Source: Phocoena phocoena
Taxonomy: Eukaryota; Chordata; Mammalia; Artiodactyla; Phocoenidae
Length of the DNA: 64,000 nucleotides
NCBI RefSeq assembly: GCF_963924675.1
Contig: NC_089239.1
Coordinates: forward strand, 32,077,818-32,141,817
Reading direction: 5' to 3'
Part shown: piece by piece, positions 1-11,439 of the stretch
Layout: every line of letters begins with the position of its first letter
Numbering within the stretch: the first letter of the stretch is position 1
The notes under the pieces: model-generated
Database searches by the model: none
What the model was told of the DNA's origin: nothing
The model's input: the letters and a program-made list of their open reading frames with translations, nothing else
Position numbers and translations under genes: made by a program

Positions 1-462
1 GTATTAATTTTTCTGTTGAATGATATTTTTGTCCCTGGTTGGCTTTTGTTTTTCATTATGAACAGTGCTGCTTTAATCATTTTGGAGTACATCTTCTATT
101 TCACATGTTTCTTAGGGAATAAATCTAGCTTTGGAAATTTGTTATAACAGTATGTGGTTATTCAACTTTATAATTCTGTATTGATTTCCAACATGGCTCT
201 ATCAATTTACACCTTCACTATGAGAATTTAGGACTTCCAGTTCCCTTATATCATGTCCAACAATTTGTATCTTCAGATTTCTTAGTACTGGGAATTTGAT
301 ATGTGTAAAATTATGTTTCTGTTTTAATTTATGTTTTCTGATGGCTAATGAAAGGGAGCAAACAGTTGTGCTCTTTGTGACCTCTCTTTTATATGTCTGT
401 CCATGTCTTTGCAAATTTTACATTAGGTTGCTTTTTTTCAAATTATTGGTTTTATTTTTACC
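1..462 (-). mobile_element. Old L1 fragment, end of ORF2 (antisense)
   Basis: The plus strand reads as the complement of the L1 ORF2 C-terminal end, in the usual antisense order (text resembling 'aacagtgctgc', then 'caatttacacc', then 'tgatggctaatg'). It is strongly diverged, with many indels, and no reading frame survives. It runs off the left edge of the window, so its true extent is unknown. Confidence 0.7.
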
Positions 463-475
463 AAAAAAAAAAAAA

Positions 476-592
476 ATCGACAGGAAAGTACAGAGAACTC
501 CCATTACCCCTTTACATCCTAAAACATTAAGATTAACACCTTGCATTAATGTGGTAAATTCCTTACAATCGATGAAGCACTATTACATAAGG
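476..592 (-). mobile_element. L1M 3'UTR fragment (antisense)
   Basis: The text starting 'caggaaagtacagagaac' matches the pattern of the L1ME-type 3'UTR. A better copy of the same stretch lies at about 16,320-16,460. It follows an A-run at 463-476. It lies downstream of an ORF2 end rather than before it, so it is a separate insertion from the preceding fragment. Confidence 0.6.
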
Positions 593-968
593 TTGTTAGT
601 TTATATTTATATATATATATGGAATGGTTTATTACTCACCTAATGATCAGGGTGACTTCTGTGCAGGTCCAAAAATGTCTGGAGAGAAGCAGAAAGGAGA
701 GGTTTTTATGTCAGGGCTTTTATGTTGGTTAGGGTATGGGGCTGAGCTGTGGATTCCCTTGCACAGACTCTGTATATGTGAACTTCCTGCTCACTTTGGG
801 GCAAGAGGAAAAGGAGGAATGATGTGGTTGAAAGTTGTCAGCAGTGAAACATCAAAAGTAGTCAAACTCATTATTACAGGTTGTGAGGTAGGACTCCAGC
901 CTCATTTGTCCGTGTAGTGAAACAATGTCACAGTGCCCTTCATGGGGCAGCCTTTCCACTGATGCCAC
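593..968. other. Unassigned sequence
   Basis: A short TA-rich run at about 605-622 is followed by sequence I could not place in a repeat family. Small open frames are present but show no domain or motif. Confidence 0.5.
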
Positions 969-1480
969 CTCTGTCCTATGTCAAATTCCTTAAAAGAATG
1001 GGTCTGTCTCTTGTAACTTACTTTTTTTCATTTGGTCAGTTTGTCCATCTTTGTACCATAGTTTTCACTATTTTCTCAATAATAATAAGTGTAGACATTG
1101 GGTAGGGCAGGTTCCCGCCAACATTCTTCTGTCTGCATCAACATCTTGTTTACTGTTTGCCTTTACTATTTCATATACATTTTAGAATCAGTTTGTCAAG
1201 TTGTATTGAAAAAAGTGTTTTTTAAAAAATTGCATCAAATCTGTGAGTCAGTTTTAGGGAAATTGACATATGTACAATATTAAGATATCTGATTTATTAA
1301 CATGGCATCGTTCTCCATCTAATTAAGTTTGCTTTAAGGTCTTTGAACTTACACCATTTTTGCCTACCAATTGTGCACAACTTTTAATTGGCTTATTCCT
1401 AAGTGTCTTTTCTGTTACTACTATAAAGCATCTTTTAAAAAACTTCATCTGGACTAGCTACTGGAGTGTTTAGATTTCTT
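969..1480 (-). mobile_element. Old L1 ORF2 fragment (antisense)
   Basis: The order of landmarks matches antisense L1 ORF2 after the reverse transcriptase domain: 'agaatcagtttgtcaag', then 'attgcatcaaatctg', then 'gcttattcctaagtg'. It is heavily diverged, with no open frame. It may belong to the same ancient insertion as the fragment at the left edge. Confidence 0.6.
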
Positions 1481-1689
1481 TATTTCTGTATATTTTCCTT
1501 AAGACATTTATGGCAAATTTTCAGTTAGCAACTCAGCAATGTCATCTCATCCGTTTTATGCTCACCTCTGTTTGGTAGGTGTTCGAAACTGCTAATGAGA
1601 CCCACTGGGCTTCGTGTGGAAGGGGCAAGAAAAACAGAAGTCTTATTATGCTCCCTGGTAGCAGTGATCTGGTGTGGACTTTTCTAATT

Positions 1690-3343
1690 AGATTTTATCC
1701 AATGGCATTTTTCACAGAAATAGAAAAAGTCCTAAAATTTGTATGGAACCACAGAAGATCCAAAACAGTCTTGAGAAAAAGGAACAGAGCTGGAGGCATC
1801 CCACTTCATGATTTTAAATTATACTTAAAAAAGGTATGGTAATCAAGACAGTTTGGTATTGCCATAAAAACTGGTACATAGATCATTGGAACAGAATTGA
1901 GAGCCCAGAGGTAAACTCACAAATCTATGGTCAGCTAATATTTGACAAGGGGGCCAAGGATACTCAATAGGAAAAGGCTAGTCTCTTCGATAAATAGTAG
2001 TGGGAAACCAGGATATCCACATACAGAAGAATGAAACTGTACTCCTATCCTACTCCAAAACCAAAAATCACCTCAAAATGGATTAAAGATTTGGATGTAA
2101 GAAATGAAGCCCTAAAACCCCTACAAGAAGACATAGGGGGTAGGCTCCTTGTTTTGGTTCTTGGCAATGATATTTTGCATCTGACACCGAAAGCAAAGGC
2201 AACAAAAGCAAAAATAAACAAGTGGGACTACAATAAACTAAAGATTCTGCCCAGCAAAGGAAACCATCAACAAAATTAAAAGGCAGTCTATGACATGGGA
2301 GAAAATATTTTCAAACCACGTATCTAATAAGGGGTTAACATCCAAAGAACTCATAAAACTCAGACGCAAAAAATCAATAACCCAATTAAAAAATTGGCAA
2401 AGGTCCTGAATAGACATTTTTCCAAAGGGGACATACCAATGGCCAACAGGTACATGAAAGGGTGCTCAACATCACTCATCTTCAGGAAGATGCAAATCAA
2501 AACCACAGTATCACACTCCACACCTGTTAGGGTGTCTACTATCGAAAAGAGATAAGTAGTGTTGACAAGGATTCGGAGAAAAGTGAACACTTGTGCATTG
2601 TTCGTGGGAATATAAACCATTACAGCACTATAGAAAAGAGTGCGGAGGGTCCTCAACATTTAAAAATCAAGCTACCGTATGATCCAGCAATCCTACTTCT
2701 GGATGTACATCCAAAGAAATCAAAATCACTATCTTGAAAAGATGTCTGCACTCCTTTGTTCATTGCAGCTTTATTCACAATAGTCAAGGTATGAAAACAA
2801 GGAAATGGCCATCAATGGATGAATGAAGAAAGAAAATGTGGCATATACATATAATGGAATACTATTCAACCTTTGAAAAACGAGAAAATTCTGCCATTTG
2901 CAACAGCATGGATGAACTTGGAGGGCATTATGTTAAGTGAAATAAGTCAGAGAAAGACAAATACTGCGTGGTGTCTCTAACACATGAGGAATCCAAAAAA
3001 ATGACAAACTCTCATAGAAACGGTACAGTAGTGGTTGCCAGGGGCTGGGGAGTGGGGGAAATATGGAGGGGTTGGTAAAGTTTTAAGGTGAATGACGTCT
3101 GAGAATCTAATGTATAACACGGTGACTGTAGTTGATATCACACTTTTGTATAATTAAAATTGACTAACAGTAGAACTCAAGTGTTCTCAAACACACAAAA
3201 AGTAAATATGTGACCTGATGGATGTGTTAACTAAATGGTGGGAATCTTTTCACAATGTATATGTGCATCAAACCATCACAATGTGGACTCTAAATAGATT
3301 CCAATTTTAATTGTCAATTATACCTCAATAAAACTGAAAAAAA
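1690..3343 (+). mobile_element. L1M 3' half: ORF2 C-terminus and 3'UTR
   Basis: This is a sense-oriented L1 truncated at its 5' end. A frame near 1,690-1,842 encodes L1 ORF2-like residues ([15 protein letters not shown], then [11 protein letters not shown]). The frame at 2,031-2,279 continues with ITSKWIKDLDVRNEA. Stops and frameshifts separate these pieces. The 3'UTR ends with 'tacctcaataaaactg' and an A-rich tail at about 3,343. The 3'UTR looks like the L1MB group, so the insertion is old. Confidence 0.88.
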
Positions 3344-3583
3344 TTATTTAATTCCCTTAGAGTTATTGGTCAACTTAACCTAAAATTCAATAGCCTGATT
3401 TGACCTATACCAGAGAAATTAAATAGCAGTTTATTTTCTAGAAATGTTTTAATTTCATTTAAATCTCATCTTTATTGGCAAAAAGTAGTTAATAATATTC
3501 CCATTATCTTTTAAATTTCTGCCGTGGTTTTATTTTGTCTCTTTTCGGGTCTATTTGTGACTTTTTTTTTTTTTTTTTTTCCT
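3344..3583. other. AT-rich spacer ending in a T-run
   Basis: Sequence without a recognisable gene or family. It ends in a run of about 22 T at roughly 3,561-3,582. That T-run could be the tail of an antisense retrotransposon, but no partner body was recognised beside it. Confidence 0.4.
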
Positions 3584-3589
3584 TAATCT

Positions 3590-3860
3590 AATGGTGGCAG
3601 GTTGAGTCTGCAAGAGGACTGCAAAGACCACACAGGCAAATTTAAGGCTCCTGGTAGTACCTGCCATATATTATATCTGTTCTCCTGTACTAGCCAAGGC
3701 AAATCACACAAGCAGGTTCAGTATCAGTGGGGAGAGAAGCATCTGCTTTCCTCAGTGGGGGAAACATTGTAAAGTCCCACAGTAAAGGGTGTGATTGCCC
3801 AATTGCATTACAGAGATGGGATCAAGAATTCAGAACAGTGATTCAGTCTCCATGATTAGC
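3590..3860. repeat. Ancient interspersed repeat, family unnamed
   Basis: The stretch carries a pattern of 'aaatcacacaagcaggttc', a GGGGAG-rich middle, 'taaagtcccacagtaaagg' and a closing 'gaattcagaac'. A similar order occurs near 41,170-41,320. I recognise this as a common old mammalian repeat pattern, but I cannot name the family or settle its orientation. Confidence 0.4.
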
Positions 3861-4557
3861 TGAGATCAACAGTATGTAATTCATGAGTCGAGTGGAAGAC
3901 CTCACTCCCAGAAGTGTTATCACTACTTTATATGGACACAGAATAAGGGTTGTGTTAAGAGAGAATCAAAGAATGGGTGCCGCTTGATTCTTCCAACCAC
4001 AATGCCTACCTGCCATTGCGGGATCTCCAGCAAACTGAGGAAACACAAGGGGATGGTTTTAACAATATCACAATATAAATGGCCTTAGAGTAGGAAAATA
4101 GGTATAAACTACTTAAAATCTTTCTGCACTAAATAACACATGTTGATAGCAAAGCTCTCTTAAATATGTTATGCTACTACTATTTCCTCCAACAAAAGCC
4201 TGTCATACTGATCTCATCCCTCAGTTCTTGTCAGTTACAAATAGTCACTTAAATATTTTCAACATGATTCCGACACTCCTCTATCCTCTTATTGCGGTCA
4301 TCCTTATGGAAAATGACTCCAGTGTTTTTCCTAATTCATAACATTGTTTGAAACACCCTCATTCCTTCCTACTTCTTGTAAGCTTTATTCTTTATCAGTG
4401 GTAGAAAAACTGAGTTCTTTTGTATCAGTTACTCTTACTGCTGATTTCCTCACTTGATCATATGTCAAAGAAATGATCTTTTATGGCAGAACATTGGGAA
4501 CACATTTATTAGCATCTTGCCTTACAAGTAAGTTGATTTCATTCCTTAAATTTGTTT
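3861..4557. other. Unassigned sequence
   Basis: About 700 bases without a supported gene or a repeat I could name. No long open frame, splice-site pair with coding potential or RNA gene was seen. Confidence 0.4.
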
Positions 4558-4925
4558 CATAAGTTTTATTTTTAAAATTTTTTTGTTAAAGTGTAGTTGA
4601 CATAATATTTCAGGTGTACAGCATAGTGATTCAGTATTTTTACAGATTATCCTCCATTAAAAGTTACTACAAGATAATGGCTGTAATTCCCTGTGCTGTA
4701 CAGTATACCTTTGTTACTTATCTGTTTTATACATAGTAGTTTGCACCTCTTAATACCATACCCTACTTTGCCTCTCCCCCTCCCCTCTCCCCTTTGATAA
4801 CCACTAGTTTGTTTTCTATGTCTGTGAGTCTGTCTCTGTTTGCATATACATTTATTTGTATTATTTTGTAGAATCCACGTATAAGTGATATCTTACAATA
4901 TTTGTCTTTCTCTGATAAGTCTTAA
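4558..4925 (-). mobile_element. Cetartiodactyl L1 3' end (antisense)
   Basis: The plus strand begins T-rich. It then shows the antisense L1 3'UTR order: 'gttgacataatatttcagg', 'tgctgtacagtata', a C-rich block at about 4,770-4,795, and 'tctatgtctgtgagtctg'. It is truncated at its 5' end. The divergence suggests an older member than the full-length element at 33-40 kb. Confidence 0.8.
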
Positions 4926-5089
4926 ATTGCCGTTTAAAATCTTTCAAGATCCATCTCTCCCATTGTATACAGATCAGGAAGGCGTTTTTCCCACCTGTAC
5001 CCTGTGAATCAGCACATTGTTTGGATACGGCTCTGTCCTAATGACGAGTGGGCCAGTGGCCGCGAGCAGGGGCACTGGAGGGGCAGCAG

Positions 5090-5672
5090 TGACACAGTGA
5101 GCTGCTGGCCGAGGAAGCGCGTAGCCACACTGGGGCGGGACACACGGAAGTCGGTTTTATGGATCAGAATGTAAGGTTCCAGGGGACAGTGATAAACTGG
5201 AAAACGGCACTCAAGAACGGCGCACAGAAAATTACTGGAGGAAAACAGATGGATGGGGTATCCAGTAAAAAGGACGAAATCTGTAAAAGGATCAGTGTCG
5301 GGGAGTTGGAAGCTAGAGTCCTTGAGGAAAAAACAATAAATAAATGGTGTCTGCAAGAGCTGAAGCAACAGCTAGAAATCATGTCACATGGCAGGTCAGT
5401 CCTCCGGGAGCTTGATTAGTGAGACCTCGCAGCCACCAGATGGTCGAGCGAAAGTAAACTTTCAGATCTAAGTAATACCAGTTCAGCCACGAAGCTAGAA
5501 ACACACATCCTGCTCTCGGGTCATGAGTGACACTCGAGAGTCTTGGGAAGGAAGCGCTGCTTATATTTTCGTCAGTGCGTTCTGACGCTGCTTTGTGTAG
5601 GTGAATTCACCATTCAAATGATACCGAGAGACAAGGCTGACAACAGTATACAATTGGAAGGAGAATTTTGAA
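5090..5672 (+). pseudogene. Decayed coding-like segment, identity unknown
   Basis: I do not recognise this gene. An open frame starts at the ATG at 5,159 and runs 86 codons to TAG at 5,417. The same frame is then open from 5,423 to a TGA at 5,528, and open again to about 5,670. That makes roughly 170 codons broken only by TAG, TGA and TGA. The residues look protein-like. The first part is rich in Glu and Lys, with a possible helix around ELEARVLEEK and LQELKQQLEIM. A Ser/Thr-rich stretch (SNTSSATKLE) follows. The flanks at 5,040-5,160 are GC- and CpG-rich compared with the surroundings. It lies between two L1 3' ends. No introns or poly-A are visible, so a processed pseudogene is possible. 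It could also be a chance frame or an unrecognised transposon piece. Confidence 0.4.
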
Positions 5673-5682
5673 AGATATTTTT

Positions 5683-5891
5683 CCTTTTTTTTTTTAACAT
5701 CTTTATTGGAGTATAATTGCTTTACAAGGGTGTGTTAGTTTCTGCTGTATAACAAAGTGAATCAGCTATACATATATCCCCATATCCCCTCCCTCTTGTG
5801 TCTCCCTCCCACCCTCCCTATCCCACCTCTAGGTGGTCACAAAGCACCGAGCTGATCTCCCTGTGCTATGCGGCTGCTTCCCACTAGCTAT
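5683..5891 (-). mobile_element. Young cetacean L1 3' end, 5'-truncated
   Basis: A T-run is followed by the canonical antisense terminus of the young L1 family ('aacatctttattggagtata'). The same terminus is seen at 21,531 and at 33,370. It is truncated after about 200 bases at 'cccactagctat'. No clear target-site duplication was found. Confidence 0.9.
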
Positions 5892-6175
5892 TCATTTGTA
5901 AGTTTTTATACTTTGTTAAATTGTAGAGTTCTACTGATAAGAGCTTAACAGGTTTTCAACTGAAACTTAAGAGCACCTTGTCAGGGTTCCCTGAGGACCT
6001 TTGGCTTCTAAAGTATTCTGCATGGCCACACCACTGGGGAAAGCCCCCAAACAACATAAGGAAAGCCAACAGACATAAGACAGGCTGGGGAAGAAAGACA
6101 GTAGGTTAGCGTTCTTCTCACCGCCATTGCATAGCAGAAGTATAATATGGATTAGGTCAGACTGTTTGGTTTAGG

Positions 6176-6628
6176 ATGTATACTAGTTTGAGCCTCCACA
6201 AAGTACCGCAGACTGGGTGGCTTAAACAACAGACATTTAGTGTCTCACAGTTCTGGAGGCTGGATGCCAGAGATCAAGTGTTGGCGGGGTCGGTGCCTTC
6301 TGAGGGTTTCGAGGGAGACTCCAGTACGTCCGTCTCTGGTAGCTTCTGGTGCTTTGTTGGCAAGGTTTGATGTTCCTTGCCTCGTAGATGGATTTCTCCT
6401 GTCTCTGCCTTTATGTTCACATTGTTTTCTCTAGGTGTATATCTCTGTGTACAAATTTCTTCTTTTATAAGGATACCAGTCATCCTGGATTAGTGCCTAA
6501 AGACTTCATTTTAACTTGATTATGCTTATAAATGATACCCTACTTCCAAATAAGGTCACATTCTGAGTTACTGGGGATTAGGGCTTTAACATATCTCTTT
6601 GAGGGACATAATTCAACACATTACAGGT
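6176..6628 (-). mobile_element. MLT1-type solo LTR (ERVL-MaLR), antisense
   Basis: The plus strand shows the reversed MLT1 order: 'cgcagactgggtggctta' near the start, 'tctcacagttctggaggc', 'cttcttttataaggatacc', and 'aaataaggtcacattctg' near the end. The length of about 450 bases fits a whole LTR. No internal retroviral sequence lies on either side, so it is a solo LTR. Confidence 0.85.
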
Positions 6629-6694
6629 GCAATAGACCGAGGAGTGGGTCAAGTAATACAACTCATTGCATGTTTTTTAAAGATGAATTCCACT

Positions 6695-6838
6695 GTCTAT
6701 GTTTTCATGGTGAGAAAATTGAGGTCAAGAAGAGAGAAAGAATTTGCTCTAGAAGGATATTTAGAATGGTACCAGAGGAGTCTCAGCGAGAAGCAGGTCT
6801 CCTGATCTCCAGTACAAAGCTCTTTAAGCTTCATTGTA
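6695..6838 (+). mobile_element. MIR SINE fragment
   Basis: The text follows the MIR core in order: 'gagaaaattgaggtcaag', a stretch resembling the 'aatttgctc' step, 'agcaggtctcctgatctcc' and 'gctctttaag'. It is diverged, as expected for this mammal-wide family. The tRNA-related head is not evident. Confidence 0.6.
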
Positions 6839-8937
6839 AAGGCCACTAAACAATACTTACCGTTTAGATTACTGCTTCTAAATTATTGGGTCACATAGTC
6901 GCTTTGAGCCTATGATGGAAGCTTGGACCCACTCCTTAGAAAGCGGCTGTGAACAGAATCAAACCTGGCTTCGCACAAATGTCAATAACATCTTCGAACT
7001 CTATCTTTAATAATCCTTCCTCTAGATGTTTTCTTTAGTCAGATAATCTTAAGTATGTTCAGGTGCCATAAAAAACTGTTTAAAATTCTCTAAACTAGCA
7101 AGGATATCATTTTGCCTTTAGGCTGGAGAAAAAAAAGCATATTCACTCAGAGTGGAAATTTCCCCACTTCTAGATTTTTCTCCTATCCTGGAAATAGCAG
7201 TGGGAAAGGAAGGAGATTTTTTCAGCAACATGATTGCAATCACTTGTCAGCTCCTTCAACTTTCTGCTTAGCAGTCAGGGAGGCAAGGTTTTGTATGGTT
7301 TTGCCTCAAAACCCTGTAGAAATATTCATATATAGTTACCAAACTATAGGAGAATATTTAAAATCATGTAAATAAAAAATAAAACTTTCTACTTTGCATC
7401 GTATAGCAGATTATTTTTCCCAAAGTCCATTGCTATTTAAATGAGATTTACATCATCCAAGTGCTTAACAACATGTAAACTAATAATTCACTTGAAAGTC
7501 TCAAAGAACGCCATTGGAGTCGCTCAGATACATGGGTATTACATCTGGAATTTTATTAAAATTCAGCAGTTCTGGCTACTGCCTTCTGGCTTTGAGCGTC
7601 GGCCCCATCCTGATGTAATAGTTCTCATCTGCCTTTTCCTCGGCAGGGACTTCGCTGCTCTGGCAGCCTGGGGTACCCAATCAAGGGCCTCCTGAAAGCT
7701 GCCTGCTGGGTCGGGACTCCTTCCAAGTCCTAGCGTGTCAATATGCTTTCACAAAGACTGCTATATCATGGCTTATATTTTTATCATTGCAACAATAGTA
7801 CCAGTTAAAAAGTATTCAGAGCAAGTTTTTTCTCTTTTCAGTGTCTTCCTGTCTCCTAATTGCCTCTTCCAATTAATAAAAAGTTGAAAACCCATTCCGT
7901 GAAGCCACCTGTGGCCTCCCTTTCTTTGGAATAAATTTCTCACACAATCAAGAGTTCCTGTAAACTCCTGGGCTCTTTTTGAATGGAAATTAGACAAAAT
8001 GTATTTTGAATCTTTTTCAGGTCTGGAGGTAGTGCTGAGTGGTGGATATAAAATTCCCTGATTATACTTCCATCCGTATAACATATCTTTTATAACACAA
8101 CCTCCGACACTTGTTAATTCAGAATACTGACATCATTTTGCTGGTGAAACATACGCTTGGAGCACAAAATTGGGATGCATATGCCTTAGGTCATACTTTT
8201 AAATCTATCAGAGATTAAATTTAAATACAGGTATCGGCAAGATGACAATTATCATTTGAACTTAGGGAGGCTAATTTGGAGGCTAATTTGGGACAGAAAA
8301 AAATTGTTCTAAACAGTCACATTTAAACAAGTAGCTTAAATATGTAGCTCGCATTCTTCAGTGTGCTCTCAGAGACCTTTATAATTTGAACCACCCTGAC
8401 TCTCCAGTTTCATCCTCCATCCTAAGTCTGTCCTTCCTAGAACAGCCACGTGTGTCCTATACTCTGAGTGAATTCTGCCCTTGAAGAGGCTGAATGTAAA
8501 ATGGGCAATAGCCGGAGCAGCCATGAACGTAGGACGTGGACACATGGCCTCTGCAGCAAGCAGCCCAGAACGGTCAGACCTTGGTCGTGAACTGCCAGCC
8601 TCTCTATGTCTTGTTCTTGCTTTTAACACAGGATCAACCAAAGCTTCACTGTGCTTTCCAAACCAACCACAAAGGATTCGTTTATGAAGACGCTCCTCTT
8701 TTTTTTTTTAATCTTCCGTTTATTTTTCTTGGAGTATTGTATTCCCATAATCCAAAACATGGAGTGGAATGTTAGCAGGGTTCCTCGTCTTGTTTCTGAT
8801 CTCTTCCAGACCACAGCTTTTACTAAATTATGTTATAGACAATCTGTGAATATCTCTAAAAATGTATATATTGTTTAATACTTCCATTTCCTAGGATATA
8901 ATTATAAGAGATTTTCTTGGTTTTCCCATTTGTGTGT
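6839..8937. other. Unassigned intergenic or intronic sequence
   Basis: About 2.1 kb without a recognised family or a supported gene. A small GC-richer patch lies at about 7,570-7,740 and another at about 8,500-8,680. The small frames in both lack motifs. A 12-bp unit is repeated twice at about 8,266-8,291. Confidence 0.4.
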
Positions 8938-8947
8938 CTTTCATCTT

Positions 8948-9581
8948 TTTTTTTTTTGGTATTTTTTAATGGAAGTATAGTTGATTTACAATGTTGTTAA
9001 TTACTGCTGTACAGCAAAGTGATTCAGTTATACATATATATATATACATTCTTTTTTAAATATTCTCTTCCATTATGGTTTATCATAGGATATTGAATAT
9101 AGTTCCCTGTGCTATACAGTAGGACCTTGTTGTTTATCCATTCTCTATATAAAAGTTCACATGTGCTGACCTCAACCTCCCTCTCCATCCCTCCCCCAAC
9201 TCCCACCCCCCACCCCTGGCAACCACAAGTCTGTTCTCTATGTCTGTGAATCTGTTTCTGTTTCATAGATAAGTTCACTTGTGTCATTTTAGATTACACA
9301 TATAAGCACATATAAGTGATATCATATGGGATTTGTCTTTCTCTTTCTGACTTCATGTGGTATGATAATCTCCAGTTGCATCCCTGTTGCTGCAAATGGC
9401 ATTATTTATTCTTTTTACGGCTGAGTAATATTCCATTATATGTATGTACTACATCTTCTTTATCCATTCATCTGTCGATAGACATTTAGGTTTTCCATGT
9501 CTCAGCTATAGTGAATAGTGCTGCTATGCGCACGGGGTGCATGTATCTTTTTGAATTATTAGAGCCTTTTCTGGATATTTG
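8948..9581 (-). mobile_element. Cetartiodactyl L1, 5'-truncated, with TSD
   Basis: A T-run opens an antisense L1 3'UTR and ORF2 end ('ttgatttacaatgttgtt', 'ctgtgctatacagtagga', 'gagtaatattccattata', 'tccattcatctgtcgata'). A 10-bp target-site duplication with one mismatch flanks it: 'ctttcatctt' at 8,938-8,947 and 'ccttcatctt' at 9,582-9,591. Divergence from the young family is moderate. Confidence 0.85.
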
Positions 9582-9813
9582 CCTTCATCTTCTATAGCTT
9601 GAAGAACGTGATTTCCCTTCACACACGCTGGATGCCCAAAGTTGTTTGAGCATCGGTTTTAATTGTTTGTTTAAATCTGCTTGTTAGTGTCTCACCATTC
9701 TGTCTCGAATTCTTTGCTTTTGCCTGATTTTCATGTATTTACTTTTGCCATGCTATCCTGAAGCAGTGTTCTGTATCCTCGACTGCATTTCTCCTTCGTG
9801 CAATATTTTGCAC

Positions 9814-9965
9814 ATCTTTGAACAGAGCTTCTCAAACTGTAATATTACTATGACCCACTTTTGGATCTTGTTAAAATGAATACTCTGATTCAGTAGATTT
9901 GAGTTAGCTTTATGTTCTGAATTTCTCATGGCTCCCACAGAACACATTTTGGGTGACAAAATTTA
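9814..9965 (+). mobile_element. MER5-like hAT nonautonomous element
   Basis: The text begins like a MER5 end ('gagcttctcaaactgta'). It continues with 'ggatcttgttaaaatg' and 'ctctgattcagtagattt', which fit the MER5A/B order. The second half is diverged. A further short piece starting 'tttttcaaacttggacg' at about 9,971 resembles another MER5 end. That piece is split by the L1 insertion at 10,009. Confidence 0.6.
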
Positions 9966-10008
9966 AATCATGTTTTTCAAACTTGGACGATTATTAAAAA
10001 TCACCTGA

Positions 10009-10196
10009 CCTGCCCCTAGGTTCTTCAGAACCATTTTTTTTTAGATTCCATATATATATATGTGTTAGCATACGGTATTTGTTTTTCTCTTTCTGACTTC
10101 TCTCTGTATGACATTCACTTTGTTATACAGCAGCCACTAACACAACAATGTAAAGCAACTATATTCCAATAAAGATGTTAAAAAAAAAAAAACTGA
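10009..10196 (+). mobile_element. Twin-primed (5'-inverted) L1 insertion with TSD
   Basis: The right part (about 10,113-10,196) is the L1 3' end in sense orientation, finishing in 'ccaataaagatgtt' and a poly-A tail. The left part (about 10,009-10,112) is L1 3'UTR in antisense orientation ('cccctaggttcttcagaac' to 'ctttctgactt'). The antisense block resembles the same region of the full-length element at about 33,690-33,780. The whole is flanked by 'aaaaatcacctga' at 9,996-10,008 and 10,197-10,209. This is the structure expected from twin priming. Confidence 0.88.
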
Positions 10197-10335
10197 AAAA
10201 ATCACCTGAGGATACAGATACCACGCACACCTAAAGACACATACGTATATACAGATATATAGGTGTATATACATATTTTAATTGATTGACCCCAATCCAG
10301 ACATAATGGATCAGTCCTGGACAAATCTATCTTTT

Positions 10336-10462
10336 AATTATTCCCCTAGGAATGACTTAACCCTAATTACCTCCCAAAGACCCCATCTCCAAGTGTTATC
10401 ACATTGGGAGTTAGGGCTTCAACAAATGAATTTTGGAAGGACCCAATTCAGTCCACAGTAAT
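10336..10462 (-). mobile_element. MLT1-type LTR fragment (antisense)
   Basis: The stretch 'taattacctcccaaagacc', then 'ggagttagggcttcaac', then 'caattcagtccacag' is the antisense 5' end of an MLT1-like LTR. The rest of the LTR is absent to its left. Confidence 0.7.
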
Positions 10463-11439
10463 CAGTTTCCAGCACTGAATGACAGCATTGCAAAGGCCGT
10501 CATTCAACAGAGCAAAGCAGATGGATCCAGAGTAATGGCTGTGATTTCTCTACTTTACTTGGGAACGATCTGCAGTAAACCAGCTGTGACTCATTCCCTG
10601 TTTACCTTCACCAGGGTGAGTTCAAGGCTCCCTGGAGGTCAGCTGTGACCCAGACACTCCTTCCCATTTTGTGATGCACAACATGGGAGCTTATGGAGTC
10701 GCCCCCTTCCCTTTTCTTGCTGAGGGTGTTTGCTGAGGTGTCTCTAGAACACCACAGCATCTTGGAGCTACACAACCCTCTATATTTTAACCTAATCTCT
10801 CAAGGTTGCTTTCTCTTCAGCCTACACGCTCCTCAGTCTCATCTTTACAACTTACTCAAACCGGGTCCATTTTGCTCTCACATCTCACATACCTGAAGGC
10901 CAGCAGTTGGGCATCAGGACCCATCTCCCTGTTCCTGGTCATTGCTTCCAGATCAGCACTCCCTCCACTTCCAAAAAAAAAAAAAATCAAAGACAAAAAC
11001 CCCAAAACTGCTTACTTGAGGGTTATGCTGTCCGGGCTAGCTCACGTATTCACATCATTCTCATCTCCTGGTCACACCACAGCACTGAAATGAGTCTTCA
11101 TCCTTGATGAGAGCAGCATCCATGTGGATAAGCTACCCCATAGCGTGGACTTGCAGCTTTTTGACTTTGTTTTCAGAAAACGTTTTCTCTACCCTACCTA
11201 AATTCTCCCTGCTATGGTAACACCCCTGTATTAACTTCCTTTGTATAAAGCCAAGTCACTGACACAGATAGTCACTAATCGCCCGGTGAATTTAGGGTGG
11301 ATTTTGTATTCAATGGCATTGTCAAGTCCTCTTCCTTGAGGACTAGTGACTGTTGATCTTGAGAACATGTATGTAATGGGTGATACCTGCTTGGCTCTAT
11401 AAAGGGAAGATCTCTTTCTGTCTTAGTAATCTCTTCGTG
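10463..11439. other. Unassigned sequence
   Basis: Nearly 1 kb of mixed base composition with an A-run at about 10,973-10,986. Overlapping small frames at 10,433-11,107 have no recognisable domain. I cannot assign a repeat family or a gene. Confidence 0.4.
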
